Below, one piece after another: positions 26,654 to 35,351 of a stretch of DNA of 64,000 nt. The notes under the pieces are model-generated. The model searched no databases. It saw only the letters and a list, made by a program, of their open reading frames with translations, and had not been told where the DNA came from. Made by a program: the position numbers and the translations under genes. The stretch is from Shewanella abyssi (GTDB lineage Bacteria > Pseudomonadota > Gammaproteobacteria > Enterobacterales > Shewanellaceae), in assembly GCF_023284025.1 (NCBI RefSeq), contig NZ_JAKIKR010000015.1, forward strand, positions 1 to 64,000, in the 5' to 3' direction. Position 1 is the stretch's first letter; the number at the start of each line of letters is the position of its first letter.

Positions 26654-28239
26654 TGTCCACCATGGACGCTACACCATTGAGCGTAAACGCCAACGTTGAG
26701 CAGGTGGAACGTGGCAGCCGCCGTGCTTGGATCGCGGTATTTGGCGGACTCATTGGTGCGTTCATGGCCATTTTGGATATCCAAATTACCAATGCGTCGA
26801 TGAAAGAGATCCTGGGTGGTTTAGGGGCAACATTGGAGGAGGGCTCATGGATTGCGACGGCTTATCTAGTCGCAGAGATGATCGCTATCCCACTTTCTGG
26901 CTGGCTCAGTAAAGGCCTCGATATTAGACGCTATATGCTGTGGAATAGCGCCATATTTATTGTTGCTTCCCTACTATGTTCAATCGCATGGAATTTAGAA
27001 TCGATGATCGCTTTTAGAGCGATGCAGGGGTTCTTTGGCGGTGCACTGATCCCTATGGCGTTCAGGTTGATTCTTGAATATCTCCCCGATGATAAGCGTG
27101 CTGTGGGCATGGCGTTGTTCGGTGTGACCGCCACATTTGCGCCTTCAATTGGCCCGACACTCGGAGGTTGGTTAACGGCGGAGTTTAGCTGGCATTATCT
27201 TTTCTACATCAATGTGCCGCCAGGGTTGGTTGTGATGTCAATGCTGGCTTACGGCTTAGTCAAAAAGCCCATTAACTGGCCTGAACTCAAAAACGTTGAT
27301 GTGAGCAGCATTATCACTATGGCACTTGGTATGGGGTGTTTAGAAGTCGTGCTAGAAGAGGGTAACCGTAAAGACTGGTTTGGTTCTGATCTTATTCGTA
27401 ATCTGGCGCTCATATCCGCGGTTAATATCGTTATTTTTGTCTATCTTCAGCTTAAAAAGACTAATCCTTTGGTAAACCTAAGGTTGCTGGCACAGCGTGA
27501 TTTCGCCCTGTCGACGCTGGCTTATTTTCTGCTGGGATTGGCGCTGTTTTCATCGATTTACATGGTGCCCTTGTACCTGTCACAAGTGCAAGATTATAAC
27601 TCGATGGAGATTGGCGAGGTACTCATGTGGATGGGATTCCCACAGCTGCTTATTTTACCTTTCATGCCTAAATTAATGCAGCGCTTTGATAACCGTTACC
27701 TTGCTGGATTTGGCTTCTTCATGTTTGGCGTTAGCTATTACATGAACTGCCACATGACAGCCGATTTTGCCGGCCCACAGATGATAGCGTCTATGGTGGT
27801 CAGGGCGATTGGTCAGCCGTTTATTATGGTACCAATCGGTATGCTGGCCACTGCACATATACGCAAAGAGGAGAATGCGTCAGCCTCAACGGTGCTTAAT
27901 GTCATGCGTAATCTGGGTGGCGCTGTCGGCATCGCGTTAGTGGCGACCCTAACTGATAACTTGAGCCGTGGTCATTTAGCCCATATTAAAGAGACGTTAC
28001 CCGCGGTAAGTTCCATGGCGAATGATTATTTGGCGGCATCGGCAAATATGTTGCAAGCAGCAGGTTCTGACCCTGTAACCGCAAGTCTACAAGCATCGGC
28101 GCTACTGGGGCAAACAATGGCCAAGCAAGCGTCGATTCAAGCTTACAACGATGTGTTTTTTATCATGTCAGGATTGCTCATGGTCGCTGTTGTAGCGGTG
28201 CTTTCAATTCGTAAACCGGTGACAATGGCAGCAAACTAA
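26653..28239 (+). CDS. EmrB/QacA-type MFS multidrug transporter (DHA2)
   Basis: 528 residues, 14 predicted membrane helices. DHA2 signatures are visible: GGLIGAFMAILDIQITNASM in helix 1, GSWIATAYLVAEMIAIPLSGWLS, FRAMQGFFGGALIPMAF and the motif C region FGVTATFAPSIGPTLGGWLT. It is translated with a one-base overlap after the EmrA-like gene. The pair probably exports hydrophobic toxicants under the divergent LysR regulator. No outer-membrane TolC-like gene is adjacent. Confidence 0.93.
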   Translation: MSTMDATPLSVNANVEQVERGSRRAWIAVFGGLIGAFMAILDIQITNASMKEILGGLGATLEEGSWIATAYLVAEMIAIPLSGWLSKGLDIRRYMLWNSAIFIVASLLCSIAWNLESMIAFRAMQGFFGGALIPMAFRLILEYLPDDKRAVGMALFGVTATFAPSIGPTLGGWLTAEFSWHYLFYINVPPGLVVMSMLAYGLVKKPINWPELKNVDVSSIITMALGMGCLEVVLEEGNRKDWFGSDLIRNLALISAVNIVIFVYLQLKKTNPLVNLRLLAQRDFALSTLAYFLLGLALFSSIYMVPLYLSQVQDYNSMEIGEVLMWMGFPQLLILPFMPKLMQRFDNRYLAGFGFFMFGVSYYMNCHMTADFAGPQMIASMVVRAIGQPFIMVPIGMLATAHIRKEENASASTVLNVMRNLGGAVGIALVATLTDNLSRGHLAHIKETLPAVSSMANDYLAASANMLQAAGSDPVTASLQASALLGQTMAKQASIQAYNDVFFIMSGLLMVAVVAVLSIRKPVTMAAN

Positions 28240-28329
28240 GCGATATAATTTGTAGGATAAGATTCGCCTGTATTTGTCTATTTGAAGTGCTAGACTGCTG
28301 CTCTGACTCGTTGTTATGGAGAGAGACTT

Positions 28330-28785
28330 TTGTTGTGGAAATCGCTAGCTTTTTCGGAACTCACACTGGATGAGTTATATGAGCTACTCAAGTTAAGAGT
28401 AGATGTGTTTGTGGTGGAACAAAACTGTCCCTATCCAGAGCTTGATAATAAGGACCGACAAAGCCAAACCCAGCACTTACTTGGGGTTGACGAGCAGGGT
28501 ACAATTCAAGCTTACGCGCGCGTACTTGCGCCTGGCGTCAGTTATCCCGACGTGAGTATTGGCAGAGTCATTGTCTCTGAGGCTGCAAGAGGTGGCGGAG
28601 TTGCCCATACCTTGATGCAAAAAGCGATCTCAATTTCAGTAAGAAAATGGCCCAAGCATAATATTCAGTTAGGCGGGCAGGAACATCTAAAAGGTTTTTA
28701 TCAGAAATTGGGTTTTGAGCCGGTATCTGAAATGTATTTGGAAGATGGCATTCCGCATCTTGATATGTTGTTAACCCTGAAATAG
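28330..28785 (+). CDS. ElaA-family GNAT acetyltransferase
   Basis: 151 residues. The sequence follows ElaA: LYELLKLRVDVFVVEQNCPYPELDNKD, YARVLAP, SIGRVIVSEAARGGGVAHTLMQKAI (acetyl-CoA P-loop region) and LGGQEHLKGFYQKLGFEPVSEMYLEDGIPHLDM. Translation starts at TTG 28330 (or 28333) after GGAGAGAG; there is no ATG upstream. It is cytosolic and the acceptor substrate is unknown. It is followed by a convergent LysR gene. Confidence 0.87.
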   Translation: MLWKSLAFSELTLDELYELLKLRVDVFVVEQNCPYPELDNKDRQSQTQHLLGVDEQGTIQAYARVLAPGVSYPDVSIGRVIVSEAARGGGVAHTLMQKAISISVRKWPKHNIQLGGQEHLKGFYQKLGFEPVSEMYLEDGIPHLDMLLTLK

Positions 28786-28813
28786 CGTTTGCGATAATGT
28801 AAGCTTCAATGGA

Positions 28814-29647
28814 TTACTCTAGTATTCTTTCAGTTATCCCGGCAGATAATAAATCAGCCTTACGCTCAGATTTTATGTAGATAGCAATAGGTCCATCAAT
28901 ATTTCCCGTAGATGGCCCTTGGCATTTTTCAATATTCGGGTTGTTCAGTATCATCTGCTCAGGTAACAGCCCTATCCCCATTCCTCTTTCTATCAAGCGG
29001 CTTGAAAAGTCTGGTGTATCTATCACCATTATCTTTTTGTAGTCAGGGTTGTTGTAGAGGCATTTACTTAGGTCGTGCCAATGATCCCATACTGCAGAAT
29101 GGGCAAAAGTGGGCACTGGCTTGGCCATTTCTATTCCTGCCTTCTTAGCCCAGAAGAACTTGAGGTTATCAATCTCGACGATGTAATCGAATATGGGGTG
29201 GTTATCGAAGATACCTTCTGTAATGACCAAATCTACAGCGCCGGTATCCATCCATCCCTTCACCGTTGCTAACTCACCAGTGTGGATCTGGATGAAGTGT
29301 TCTTCGATAAATTCGTGTGTGAGCTTTGGGGCCAGATATTTCTCATAGAGTCTTGGTTGGGTCGCTATTTTGATGACCTCTTTGTTGTTGACTCTTGTTA
29401 GAGCTGAATAAAAAGTGTTCGTGGCCATAACTACCGCTTCAGCGTTTTGATATAGGCTACTTCCTAGCTCTGTCAACTTAACACCTCTATTCCCTCTCAC
29501 GAAAAGCTTAGCTCCAATCTCTTTTTCAAGTTGCTCTATCTCTTTACTCACGCTTGGCTGCGAAACTTTCAAAAAACTAGCCGCTTTTGAGAAAGAAGAA
29601 AACTTAGCGGCATAATAAAAGTGGTGAATAATTGTTTTACTTGTCAT
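28814..29647 (-). CDS. LysR-family regulator of the lyase-reductase locus
   Basis: 277 residues from the ATG at 29647 (MTSKTIIHHFYYAAKFSSFSKAASFLKVSQPSVSKEIEQLEKEIGAKLFVR, a clean LysR helix-turn-helix). Upstream in-frame ATGs at 29665 and 29722 have no better ribosome site. The effector domain spans about 85-265. It is divergent from the secreted lyase gene and is the only regulator in the 28.8-35.7 kb block, so it most likely responds to the substrate or product of that pathway. It belongs to a different LysR subgroup from the pump regulator at 24.5 kb. Confidence 0.87.
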   Translation of the reverse strand: MTSKTIIHHFYYAAKFSSFSKAASFLKVSQPSVSKEIEQLEKEIGAKLFVRGNRGVKLTELGSSLYQNAEAVVMATNTFYSALTRVNNKEVIKIATQPRLYEKYLAPKLTHEFIEEHFIQIHTGELATVKGWMDTGAVDLVITEGIFDNHPIFDYIVEIDNLKFFWAKKAGIEMAKPVPTFAHSAVWDHWHDLSKCLYNNPDYKKIMVIDTPDFSSRLIERGMGIGLLPEQMILNNPNIEKCQGPSTGNIDGPIAIYIKSERKADLLSAGITERILE

Positions 29648-29852
29648 CGCTTTGTCGCCTTGCATCAATATTTTCGAGTTTACGTGATTATGGTCAATAT
29701 GCTTGATAAACGGTGATGTCAATCATGCATTTTATTAATAACACCGTGTTTTAATATCCGCTTCCGATAATAGAATTCTCTTATTTTATAATGATTTATA
29801 ATGATACCAATATCTCATAAATAGCTATTCGTTTTACTTATACCTAGATATA

Positions 29853-29868
29853 TGAGTTGGCTGTCACA
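29853..29868 (+). promoter_or_regulatory. Candidate CRP site before the secreted lyase gene
   Basis: TGAGT-N6-TCACA matches 8 of 10 consensus half-site positions, 64 bp before the lyase start. CRP is the main activator of anaerobic respiration genes in Shewanella, which would suit the module. Close by, at 29884-29896, is the short perfect dyad GATCA-ATA-TGATC, a possible LysR-related operator. Confidence 0.35.
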
Positions 29869-29931
29869 AAATACCGTCCTACAGATCAATATGATCTCGG
29901 TTGAAAAATAAAACTACTCAATTGGATGGGA

Positions 29932-31626
29932 ATGATGAAACTAATAGCTAAAACACTGCCGTTGCTAATTAGCGCGATCCTAATGGCGCCAAGCGTAAAT
30001 GCAGAGACGATTATACTTGACGGTAATACACTAACCGTAGAGCAATTACATAAAGCTTCTCAGCCTGGAAATGATGTAAAAATCACTGAAGCTGGTTGGG
30101 GTCGCATCAAGCACTCTTACGACATTACAATCGAAGGCTCTAAGTCTGGTATTCCAATCTACGGTCTAAACACTAACTTCGGTGAGTTGAAGGGGCAAAA
30201 AATTGCGGGTAAGGACGTCACTAAAGAGCCTAACCGCAGTGCTTCTATTGCTTTCAACAAGAAGCAGATGCGAATTCAAGCGGCAGGCCTTGAGCCGTTC
30301 CTTGAGAACAGCATTACAAAGATGTCTATGATCATTCGTCTAAACCAAATGGCTGCAGGCCTGACGGGTATGACAACAGATGGCGCCGAGGCATTCCTAT
30401 CATTTGTGAATAATGATGTTAACCCGCTCATCCCAAGCCGCGGTTCAATGGGCATCAACGACCTTTCATGGCCAACACACATTGGCCTATCGCTTATGGG
30501 CGAATGGGACGTGATGTATAAAGGCAAGCGTCGTGATTCTAAAGAAGTTCTGGACGAGTTAGGTCTTGAAGTCTACGAGCCATTTGGCCTTGACGGTATC
30601 TCAATTCTGTCTAACGGTAACGTATCTATGGCTATCTTGCTTGATGCGATGGCCGATGCTAAGAAGATCCTTGAAATCAACCCATACCTAGTTGCAGCAG
30701 GTCTTGAAACGCTGAACGGCAACGTTAGCCCGTATCTATGGCACAGCATTGAAGGTAAAGGTAGCCCAATGGGTCACGAAGCAGCAGAGGCGGTTCTTGA
30801 GTCTCTACGTGGTTCATACCTTTGGGAGAAGAACAAGAAACGTGCCCTACAAGATCCACTGACATTCCGTGGCGCTCACTGGACATTGGCTGTAGCGCTT
30901 GAGGAGATGCAAGAGCTTGAAGAGCTGCTAACTCTGCAGATAAACCACACCTCAGACAACCCATTGACGACTATCGATGGCCGTAGCGACATGTGGTATT
31001 CGAACTCATCTGAAGTTAAACAGATGCTAGTTAACCCAGGCAAGAGCAATGACTACATCAACTCACAGTCATCGTTCGACTTCACGCACATTGCACTACA
31101 AACAGAAGCGATGACTAAGGCTATTGCTCACCTGTTGAACGGTTCAGCATGGCGCATCAACCAAGTAAACGACTATCGCCGCACCAAGATGACTAAGTAC
31201 CTGGTTGCTGAGTCAAATGTCACCGGTGGTGTTGCTGGTGATGGTTTCGCTAATATCGTTCAGCCTGTATCAGGTGTTCTGGCTCGTGGTCTTTCTTTGA
31301 CTAACAACGTAACTCTATACGGCATCCCGACTTCTGGTTCATGGGAAGAGCAGTTCACTAACGTTCACTTAACGGCTGACCGTTTACGTCAAATCTCTCA
31401 CATCGCTGCTGAACTTATGTCATATGAAATGTTTCACATGACTCAGGGTGCTCAAATGCGCCGTGACGAGCAAGGCTACCAGTTAGGTGACGGTACTGAG
31501 CGTCTACTTAACGCCTACCGCGAAGTTGTTCCATTTGTAACTATGGACAGAATCTACACCAAAGATATCAACAATGGTGTTGAGTTCATTAAGACTGTTG
31601 ATCTTGAGTCTTTATACAAGCTGTAA
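29932..31626 (+). CDS. Secreted aromatic amino-acid lyase homologue lacking the MIO triad
   Basis: 564 residues. The Sec signal peptide (MKLIAKTLPLLISAILMAPSVNA|ET) is unusual, because HAL/PAL enzymes are cytosolic. The fold is evident from IYGLNTNFGELKG (catalytic-Tyr loop, Tyr77), PLIPSRGSMG, ILSNGNVSMA, LQDPLTFRGAH and HTSDNPLTT. The cofactor site GSVG-ASG-DLAP of HAL reads GSMG-IN-DLSW (residues 171-180): the Ala-Ser-Gly that cyclises to MIO is replaced by two residues, so MIO cannot form. MIO-free homologues such as ergothionase eliminate trimethylamine from betaine substrates. Function here is inferred. Three Mets (29926, 29932, 29935) could start it. A terminator separates it from the porin gene. 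Confidence 0.8.
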   Translation: MMKLIAKTLPLLISAILMAPSVNAETIILDGNTLTVEQLHKASQPGNDVKITEAGWGRIKHSYDITIEGSKSGIPIYGLNTNFGELKGQKIAGKDVTKEPNRSASIAFNKKQMRIQAAGLEPFLENSITKMSMIIRLNQMAAGLTGMTTDGAEAFLSFVNNDVNPLIPSRGSMGINDLSWPTHIGLSLMGEWDVMYKGKRRDSKEVLDELGLEVYEPFGLDGISILSNGNVSMAILLDAMADAKKILEINPYLVAAGLETLNGNVSPYLWHSIEGKGSPMGHEAAEAVLESLRGSYLWEKNKKRALQDPLTFRGAHWTLAVALEEMQELEELLTLQINHTSDNPLTTIDGRSDMWYSNSSEVKQMLVNPGKSNDYINSQSSFDFTHIALQTEAMTKAIAHLLNGSAWRINQVNDYRRTKMTKYLVAESNVTGGVAGDGFANIVQPVSGVLARGLSLTNNVTLYGIPTSGSWEEQFTNVHLTADRLRQISHIAAELMSYEMFHMTQGAQMRRDEQGYQLGDGTERLLNAYREVVPFVTMDRIYTKDINNGVEFIKTVDLESLYKL

Positions 31627-31638
31627 GTAAAGCTCTAG

Positions 31639-31676
31639 CCCTCAAACCCATCTTCATCCTGGTTTGAGGGTTTTTT
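31639..31676 (+). terminator. Terminator between lyase and porin genes
   Basis: Stem CCCTCAAACC / GGTTTGAGGG (31639-31648 with 31661-31670) followed by six T. It lies within the 67-80 bp spacer, so the porin may be expressed by read-through or from its own promoter. Confidence 0.85.
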
Positions 31677-31705
31677 AAGGACGATTCTTTTAAATGGGAA
31701 CAATA

Positions 31706-32812
31706 ATGAACAAACTTACTGTGATAGCAGCATCCCTACTAGCAGCTTTCGCAGCTCCTTCAGGGGCTGTAGAGATCAACGAAAATATTTCGATTGGTGG
31801 CTCTGTACGTGTTAATTATAATTACATCGATTACAGCGAGTCATCAAAAGATAAATATGGAGATATTGCCTTTGACACGTTGTCTCTAACAGCTAGTGGT
31901 CAAAGTGGTAAGTGGGGTTTTGCGTCAGAATACCGCCTTAATAATAGTACTGACTACCTTATCTTAGGCTACGCGTCTTACGATGTGTCTCCTGAACTGC
32001 AGATCCAAGGTGGTGTTACGCATGTTCCATTCGGCAACCCAGGCTATATCTCTAACTCTTGGTGGATGGGCCTACCTTACTACCTTGGTTTTGAAGATGA
32101 TCGTGATGTAGGTGTGAAGGCTACGTATCAAGTTGGTGGCGGCCAAACCGATGTCGCTTTTTTTAAGAGCCCAGAATACGGCGCCAGCAACAACGAAAGA
32201 TATGCTGCTGATCTATTTACAGGCACAATCAATGGCACTGAATATAATAATGAAGAAACGAATCAGTTCAACATTCGCCATACCCAGACTTTTGGGGCCG
32301 TTACCGTTGGCGCCTCAGGGCAGTTTGGTCAAATATATAACAGTGGCACTGGCAATACAGGTGACCGCTTTGCTGTTGCTGCTCATCTAAACGGCAATTT
32401 CGGCTCTTGGAATGTGCAGATGCAGGCCATGCATTATGAGTTTGATGCGGCTGATGCTCAAGACGAAAACAAGATTGGGATGTCTGTTGTGGGATGGCAA
32501 TACGAAGTTGCGGCTAAGGGCCAGATTTATAACTTTAACGTTGCTAAGACCGTGGCTACCGACTGGGGAAGCCTTAAGTTCTACAATGACTTTGGTTTGC
32601 TGACACCGGATGTCGAAGATGAGTCTTATGACAACAGTTTCCAAAACGTAACTGGCGTGGCAATAGCCGCTGGCCCAACTTACACTATGGTGGATCTTAT
32701 TGCGGGTAAAAATATGACCTTCTCTACTGCGAATAACGATCATGTTGGCCTACCAGAAATAGGTGATGACTGGGATTTTCGCGTTAACATCAACTTAGGT
32801 TACTATTTTTAA
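31706..32812 (+). CDS. Outer-membrane porin of the lyase-reductase locus
   Basis: 368 residues. The signal peptide (MNKLTVIAASLLAAFAAPSGA) is followed by repeated amphipathic beta strands, and the C-terminus FRVNINLGYYF has the terminal Phe required for barrel assembly. The acidic, Gly/Asn-rich composition and length fit a 16-strand general or substrate-specific porin. ATG 31706 has GGGA six bases upstream; the ATG at 31694 is less likely. Its place between the secreted lyase and the reductase suggests it admits the substrate to the periplasm. Confidence 0.82.
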   Translation: MNKLTVIAASLLAAFAAPSGAVEINENISIGGSVRVNYNYIDYSESSKDKYGDIAFDTLSLTASGQSGKWGFASEYRLNNSTDYLILGYASYDVSPELQIQGGVTHVPFGNPGYISNSWWMGLPYYLGFEDDRDVGVKATYQVGGGQTDVAFFKSPEYGASNNERYAADLFTGTINGTEYNNEETNQFNIRHTQTFGAVTVGASGQFGQIYNSGTGNTGDRFAVAAHLNGNFGSWNVQMQAMHYEFDAADAQDENKIGMSVVGWQYEVAAKGQIYNFNVAKTVATDWGSLKFYNDFGLLTPDVEDESYDNSFQNVTGVAIAAGPTYTMVDLIAGKNMTFSTANNDHVGLPEIGDDWDFRVNINLGYYF

Positions 32813-33845
32813 GTCGCATCAATAGTCAGTTAGCCTTTATTTGAATCATCACAGCTAAGGGCAACTTTAAACGGTCTCAACTTTAATCCCTACTGCTAAA
32901 GTTGAGGCATTTACCAAACAGTTCTGGTCAACTGATGAACTCCCTTTTGGTTTGTAATCGCAAGGCTTTAAGCTTTCTCTTGGCTTTAGTTAATTGCGGT
33001 TATTACGAATTCTCATTCTTGTTTAATCCTATCACCCAAACAATATCTCTCGTCGACTTTTCTCCTAAGCGATTGGAATATGCTATCAATTCGCATTATT
33101 TACATTAGAAGGTGATGTTGTATGACTACTTCACGAGAGGCTGGAGCTATTCATTGCCTAGCCCTAGCAGTGCAACCAAATGCCTTGACCCGCTTAAGGA
33201 GAATGCTCATGGGTAGTATTGGATAATCGTGGTTCTTATATTGGATGTGATGCTCCGAGCCGAACTTGGCAGCAGGCACTATTTTGTTGTGTTTCACACT
33301 GACAATTAACTATTCCAATTTAAGTGATGACAACCGTCCTGACAGCGTGAGAAAAACAAGCTGCACTGATAGAGCACAGTGACAATAATCTTGAAAAACC
33401 GTTTACCTCACAAATTTGATAATTCGAATCCCGCTAGCTGTGAGACTAAAACAATGTGTCATGCCTTACTATTTTCAAAATTGAGCTCAGGAATCTAACT
33501 TTATTTGGCCTCCATTCATGGTCTGACGATAATAAAATTGACCGATTGATATTAAATACAACATCTAACAATAGCCAATTAGAGGTTGGTTAATGGCCGT
33601 TTTTTGTCTGTTACGCCTTGATTTTTTAGTAACAAATAAAATAGCACGCTCAAGTAGAGACAGTTCAAAAACGTTAAATGCACCGTTATTTAAATTAAGA
33701 ATCTGAAACCTGAATTAATAATCTAGTCACTTACAGTAGGTATTCCCTCTCCTTATACCACGGTATATCAGGTAGGTATCACAAACCAAAAACAACTAAA
33801 TCCATATTATCCAGCACAAGTAGATATAAGTTGATGAGGAATATA
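32813..33845. other. 1-kb noncoding gap inside the lyase-reductase locus
   Basis: About 1,030 bp without a supported gene. Short frames (for example 32902-33108) have no ribosome site, no recognisable domain and no hydrophobic or coding pattern. No copy of the repeats seen elsewhere in the window was found. Near the 3' end is the perfect dyad TATACC-AC-GGTATA (33754-33767), about 80 bp before the flavoprotein start, a candidate operator. The gap could be a decayed gene or a long untranslated leader. Confidence 0.5.
33754..33767 (+). promoter_or_regulatory. Palindrome before the flavoprotein gene
   Basis: TATACC-AC-GGTATA, perfect six-base arms, 78 bp upstream of the flavoprotein ATG and flanked by two TAGGTAT direct repeats (about 33737 and 33773). 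It could be a regulator-binding site. Confidence 0.35.
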
Positions 33846-35351
33846 ATGAAAAGACGAGAATTTATAACTAGAAGTATAGGCGTTACAGCGGCTATGACCT
33901 TACCTTTTTCGGCTAAGGCTGATACATCAGTAAAACATTGGGATCGCGAATATGATCTCGTTATCGTCGGTAGTGGTTTCGCAGGATTGTCTGCTGCATA
34001 TTCAGCGAATAAAGCCGGCTTAAAGAACATTTTAGTTATTGAAAAAATGATGGCATGGGGTGGTGCGTCAGCTATCTGTGGCGGTATTGCTTGTATGCCA
34101 AATACCCCATTACAGAAAAAACACGGTATCGAAGACTCACCAGAGCTTTTGGTGAAGGACATGCTCAAAGTGGGTCATAAGTTCAACCATCTTGCGCTTG
34201 CAGAGACTATGGCAACACAAGCCTATACAGCATATGACATGATGATAGAGTGCGGTGTTGAGTTTAAAGACAAACTACTTCGTCTCGGTAGCCACAGCGC
34301 GCCACGAGGTCATATCCCAGTGGGTGCGTCAGGGGGAGCAATCGTAGTACCTATGCACAAATATTTACTCAAAAAAGGGGTCCAGTTCCAAAACCGCACT
34401 AATGTATCTTCAATCCTTCGCGATAAAGATAACGGCATTAGTGGTGTTGAAGTTCAGACTGATTTTGAGCATACATCTGGAGAGTTCAGGAACGAGTTTT
34501 CCTATAAATCACGTCATGGCGTAGTGATTGCCACAGGCGGTTGGGGCAGTGATAAGCAGTTCATTAAGACGACTATGCCCTCTTATGCTGACCTAAGATC
34601 AACAGCTCAGTCTGGCGCTACGGCTGGGATGATTAAATCATTGCTGTCTATAGGTTCTCTACCTGTAATGTTGGACATGTACCAGTTAGGCCCTTGGGGG
34701 TCACCAGATGAACGTCCTGCAGGTCCTGGTGCATTCTTTGCTGATTATGCCTTCGCCGAGGGTATTGCTGTTGATCCTATGACGGGTAAGCGTTTCTCAA
34801 ATGAACTAGCATCTCGTCGTGATCGTTCAGAAGCTCAGATGGTTGTTATGGAGCAAGGCACTAAAGATAAGCCGAACTACCCATTCACTTTCTGTAGTGA
34901 AGAAACAACAACCCGTGCAGAAGGATTCCATGCCGCTTACCGTGATGGTGCGGTGTTCAAGACTAACTCAATTGCGGAGTTAGCTGAATTCCATGGGGTT
35001 AAGAACGTAACAGCATTAACCCAGTCTATTGCTGATTGGAATAAGATCGTCAAAGGTGCAGTAGACCCATACAACAAACCATTGGATGTAAGAACCGAGT
35101 TAAAAGCGCCATTCTACTCATTTAGACTCTCACCGGTATTGCATTATTGTATGGGTGGTGTCGCGATAACGCCTAATGCAGAAGTCATTGATGCAACGAC
35201 TTGTGAGCCGATAAAAGGCCTATTTGCCGCGGGAGAAATCTCTGGAGGCGTTCACGGTATGGATCGTCTCGGTGGTTGTTCGTCCGTTGACGGCTTAGTT
35301 TTTGGTCAAATTGCAGGTAGAACTGCAGCAAATTATAAGGCGAATGCATAA
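33846..35351 (+). CDS. Tat-exported flavoprotein reductase (fumarate/urocanate-reductase-like)
   Basis: 501 residues. The Tat signal MKRREFITRSIGVTAAMTLPFSAKA gives a periplasmic enzyme folded with FAD. The dinucleotide motif is DLVIVGSGFAGLSAAYSANKAG (about 37-58). The flavocytochrome-c3 catalytic residues have counterparts: Arg in RFSNELASRRD, His in VLHYCMGGV and Arg in GGVHGMDRLGGCSSVDGL. The usual HPT region is replaced by DMYQLGPWGSPDE, suggesting an acceptor other than fumarate. There is no fused haem or FMN-binding domain. ATG 33846 follows AGGA at five bases. The stop overlaps the cytochrome start (TAATG). Confidence 0.85.
   Translation: MKRREFITRSIGVTAAMTLPFSAKADTSVKHWDREYDLVIVGSGFAGLSAAYSANKAGLKNILVIEKMMAWGGASAICGGIACMPNTPLQKKHGIEDSPELLVKDMLKVGHKFNHLALAETMATQAYTAYDMMIECGVEFKDKLLRLGSHSAPRGHIPVGASGGAIVVPMHKYLLKKGVQFQNRTNVSSILRDKDNGISGVEVQTDFEHTSGEFRNEFSYKSRHGVVIATGGWGSDKQFIKTTMPSYADLRSTAQSGATAGMIKSLLSIGSLPVMLDMYQLGPWGSPDERPAGPGAFFADYAFAEGIAVDPMTGKRFSNELASRRDRSEAQMVVMEQGTKDKPNYPFTFCSEETTTRAEGFHAAYRDGAVFKTNSIAELAEFHGVKNVTALTQSIADWNKIVKGAVDPYNKPLDVRTELKAPFYSFRLSPVLHYCMGGVAITPNAEVIDATTCEPIKGLFAAGEISGGVHGMDRLGGCSSVDGLVFGQIAGRTAANYKANA

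Noticed and set aside
32902..33108. 68-codon frame after the porin gene
   Set aside because: No ribosome site, no domain, and composition typical of noncoding AT-rich DNA.
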